From Bacteroidota bacterium (GTDB lineage Bacteria; Bacteroidota; Ignavibacteria; SZUA-365), in the NCBI GenBank assembly GCA_023432805.1, contig JAEYUG010000111.1, positions 1-23,161 on the forward strand: a DNA stretch of 23,161 nucleotides. Reading direction: 5' to 3'. Below the pieces are notes generated by a model. That model searched no databases and had not been told where the DNA came from. It saw only the letters and a list, made by a program, of their open reading frames with translations. Positions 22,950 to 23,161 of this stretch are shown here, piece by piece; position 1 is the stretch's first letter; each line of letters begins with the position of its first letter. Position numbers and translations under genes: made by a program.

Positions 22950-23161
<212 letters not shown>

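Overview
The window is a GC-rich contig end from an uncultured-type bacterium of the Bacteroidota/Chlorobi (FCB) group. The phylum call is inferred from a secreted enzyme with a type IX secretion (Por) sorting tail, a UvrA of Bacteroidota style, paired TonB-dependent receptors with carboxypeptidase-like N-domains, many outer-membrane or lipoprotein signal peptides ending in LHAQ or xGAC/GGC, and promoter-like sites of the TTG-N19/20-TAnnTTTG type. I cannot name the genus. The right end is a 94-base run of G, almost certainly a sequencing or assembly artefact.

Layout. 1-2932 (minus): a four-gene operon of three tandem paralogous small exported, probably beta-barrel, proteins followed by a secreted protein that runs off the left edge. 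3194-9125 (plus): uvrA, an MscS-type channel, dapF and a COG0731-type radical SAM protein; the last three are linked by ATGA overlaps. 9256-13066 (minus): a lipoprotein, a TonB-dependent receptor and a 10-TM putative heavy-metal/manganese transporter, which look like one metal-handling operon. 13356-15930 (plus): an orphan MacB/FtsX-type permease and peptidase T. 15977-17632: a promoter, a short structured RNA with a strong intrinsic terminator, then a PQQ-type sugar dehydrogenase with a T9SS tail. 17991-18785: an AT-richer lipoprotein of unknown function. 18998-19839: a nucleotidyltransferase (AbiEii-like) overlapping a small partner gene, like a toxin-antitoxin pair. 19919-22330: a second TonB-dependent receptor of the heme/hemoglobin type with a textbook terminator. 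22435-23161: a short ORF, an AT-rich stretch with a 23-bp palindrome, and the start of a gene cut off by the poly-G.

The most unusual content is not a protein. Ten copies plus one variant of a small oriented hairpin repeat (8-nt tail GAAAGGTC, then arms GGTGGACG/CGTCCACC around a pyrimidine-rich 4-nt loop) sit in four intergenic arrays, as tandem units with a 29-bp period. Two arrays share a 64-bp composite with a conserved 26-nt spacer, two arrays begin at or inside a stop codon, and one array lies where the start codon of a TonB receptor should be. The second item is the 16011-16097 RNA, whose first hairpin loop could pair with the 3' arm of its own terminator. No RNA genes (rRNA, tRNA), transposase genes or CRISPR arrays were recognised.
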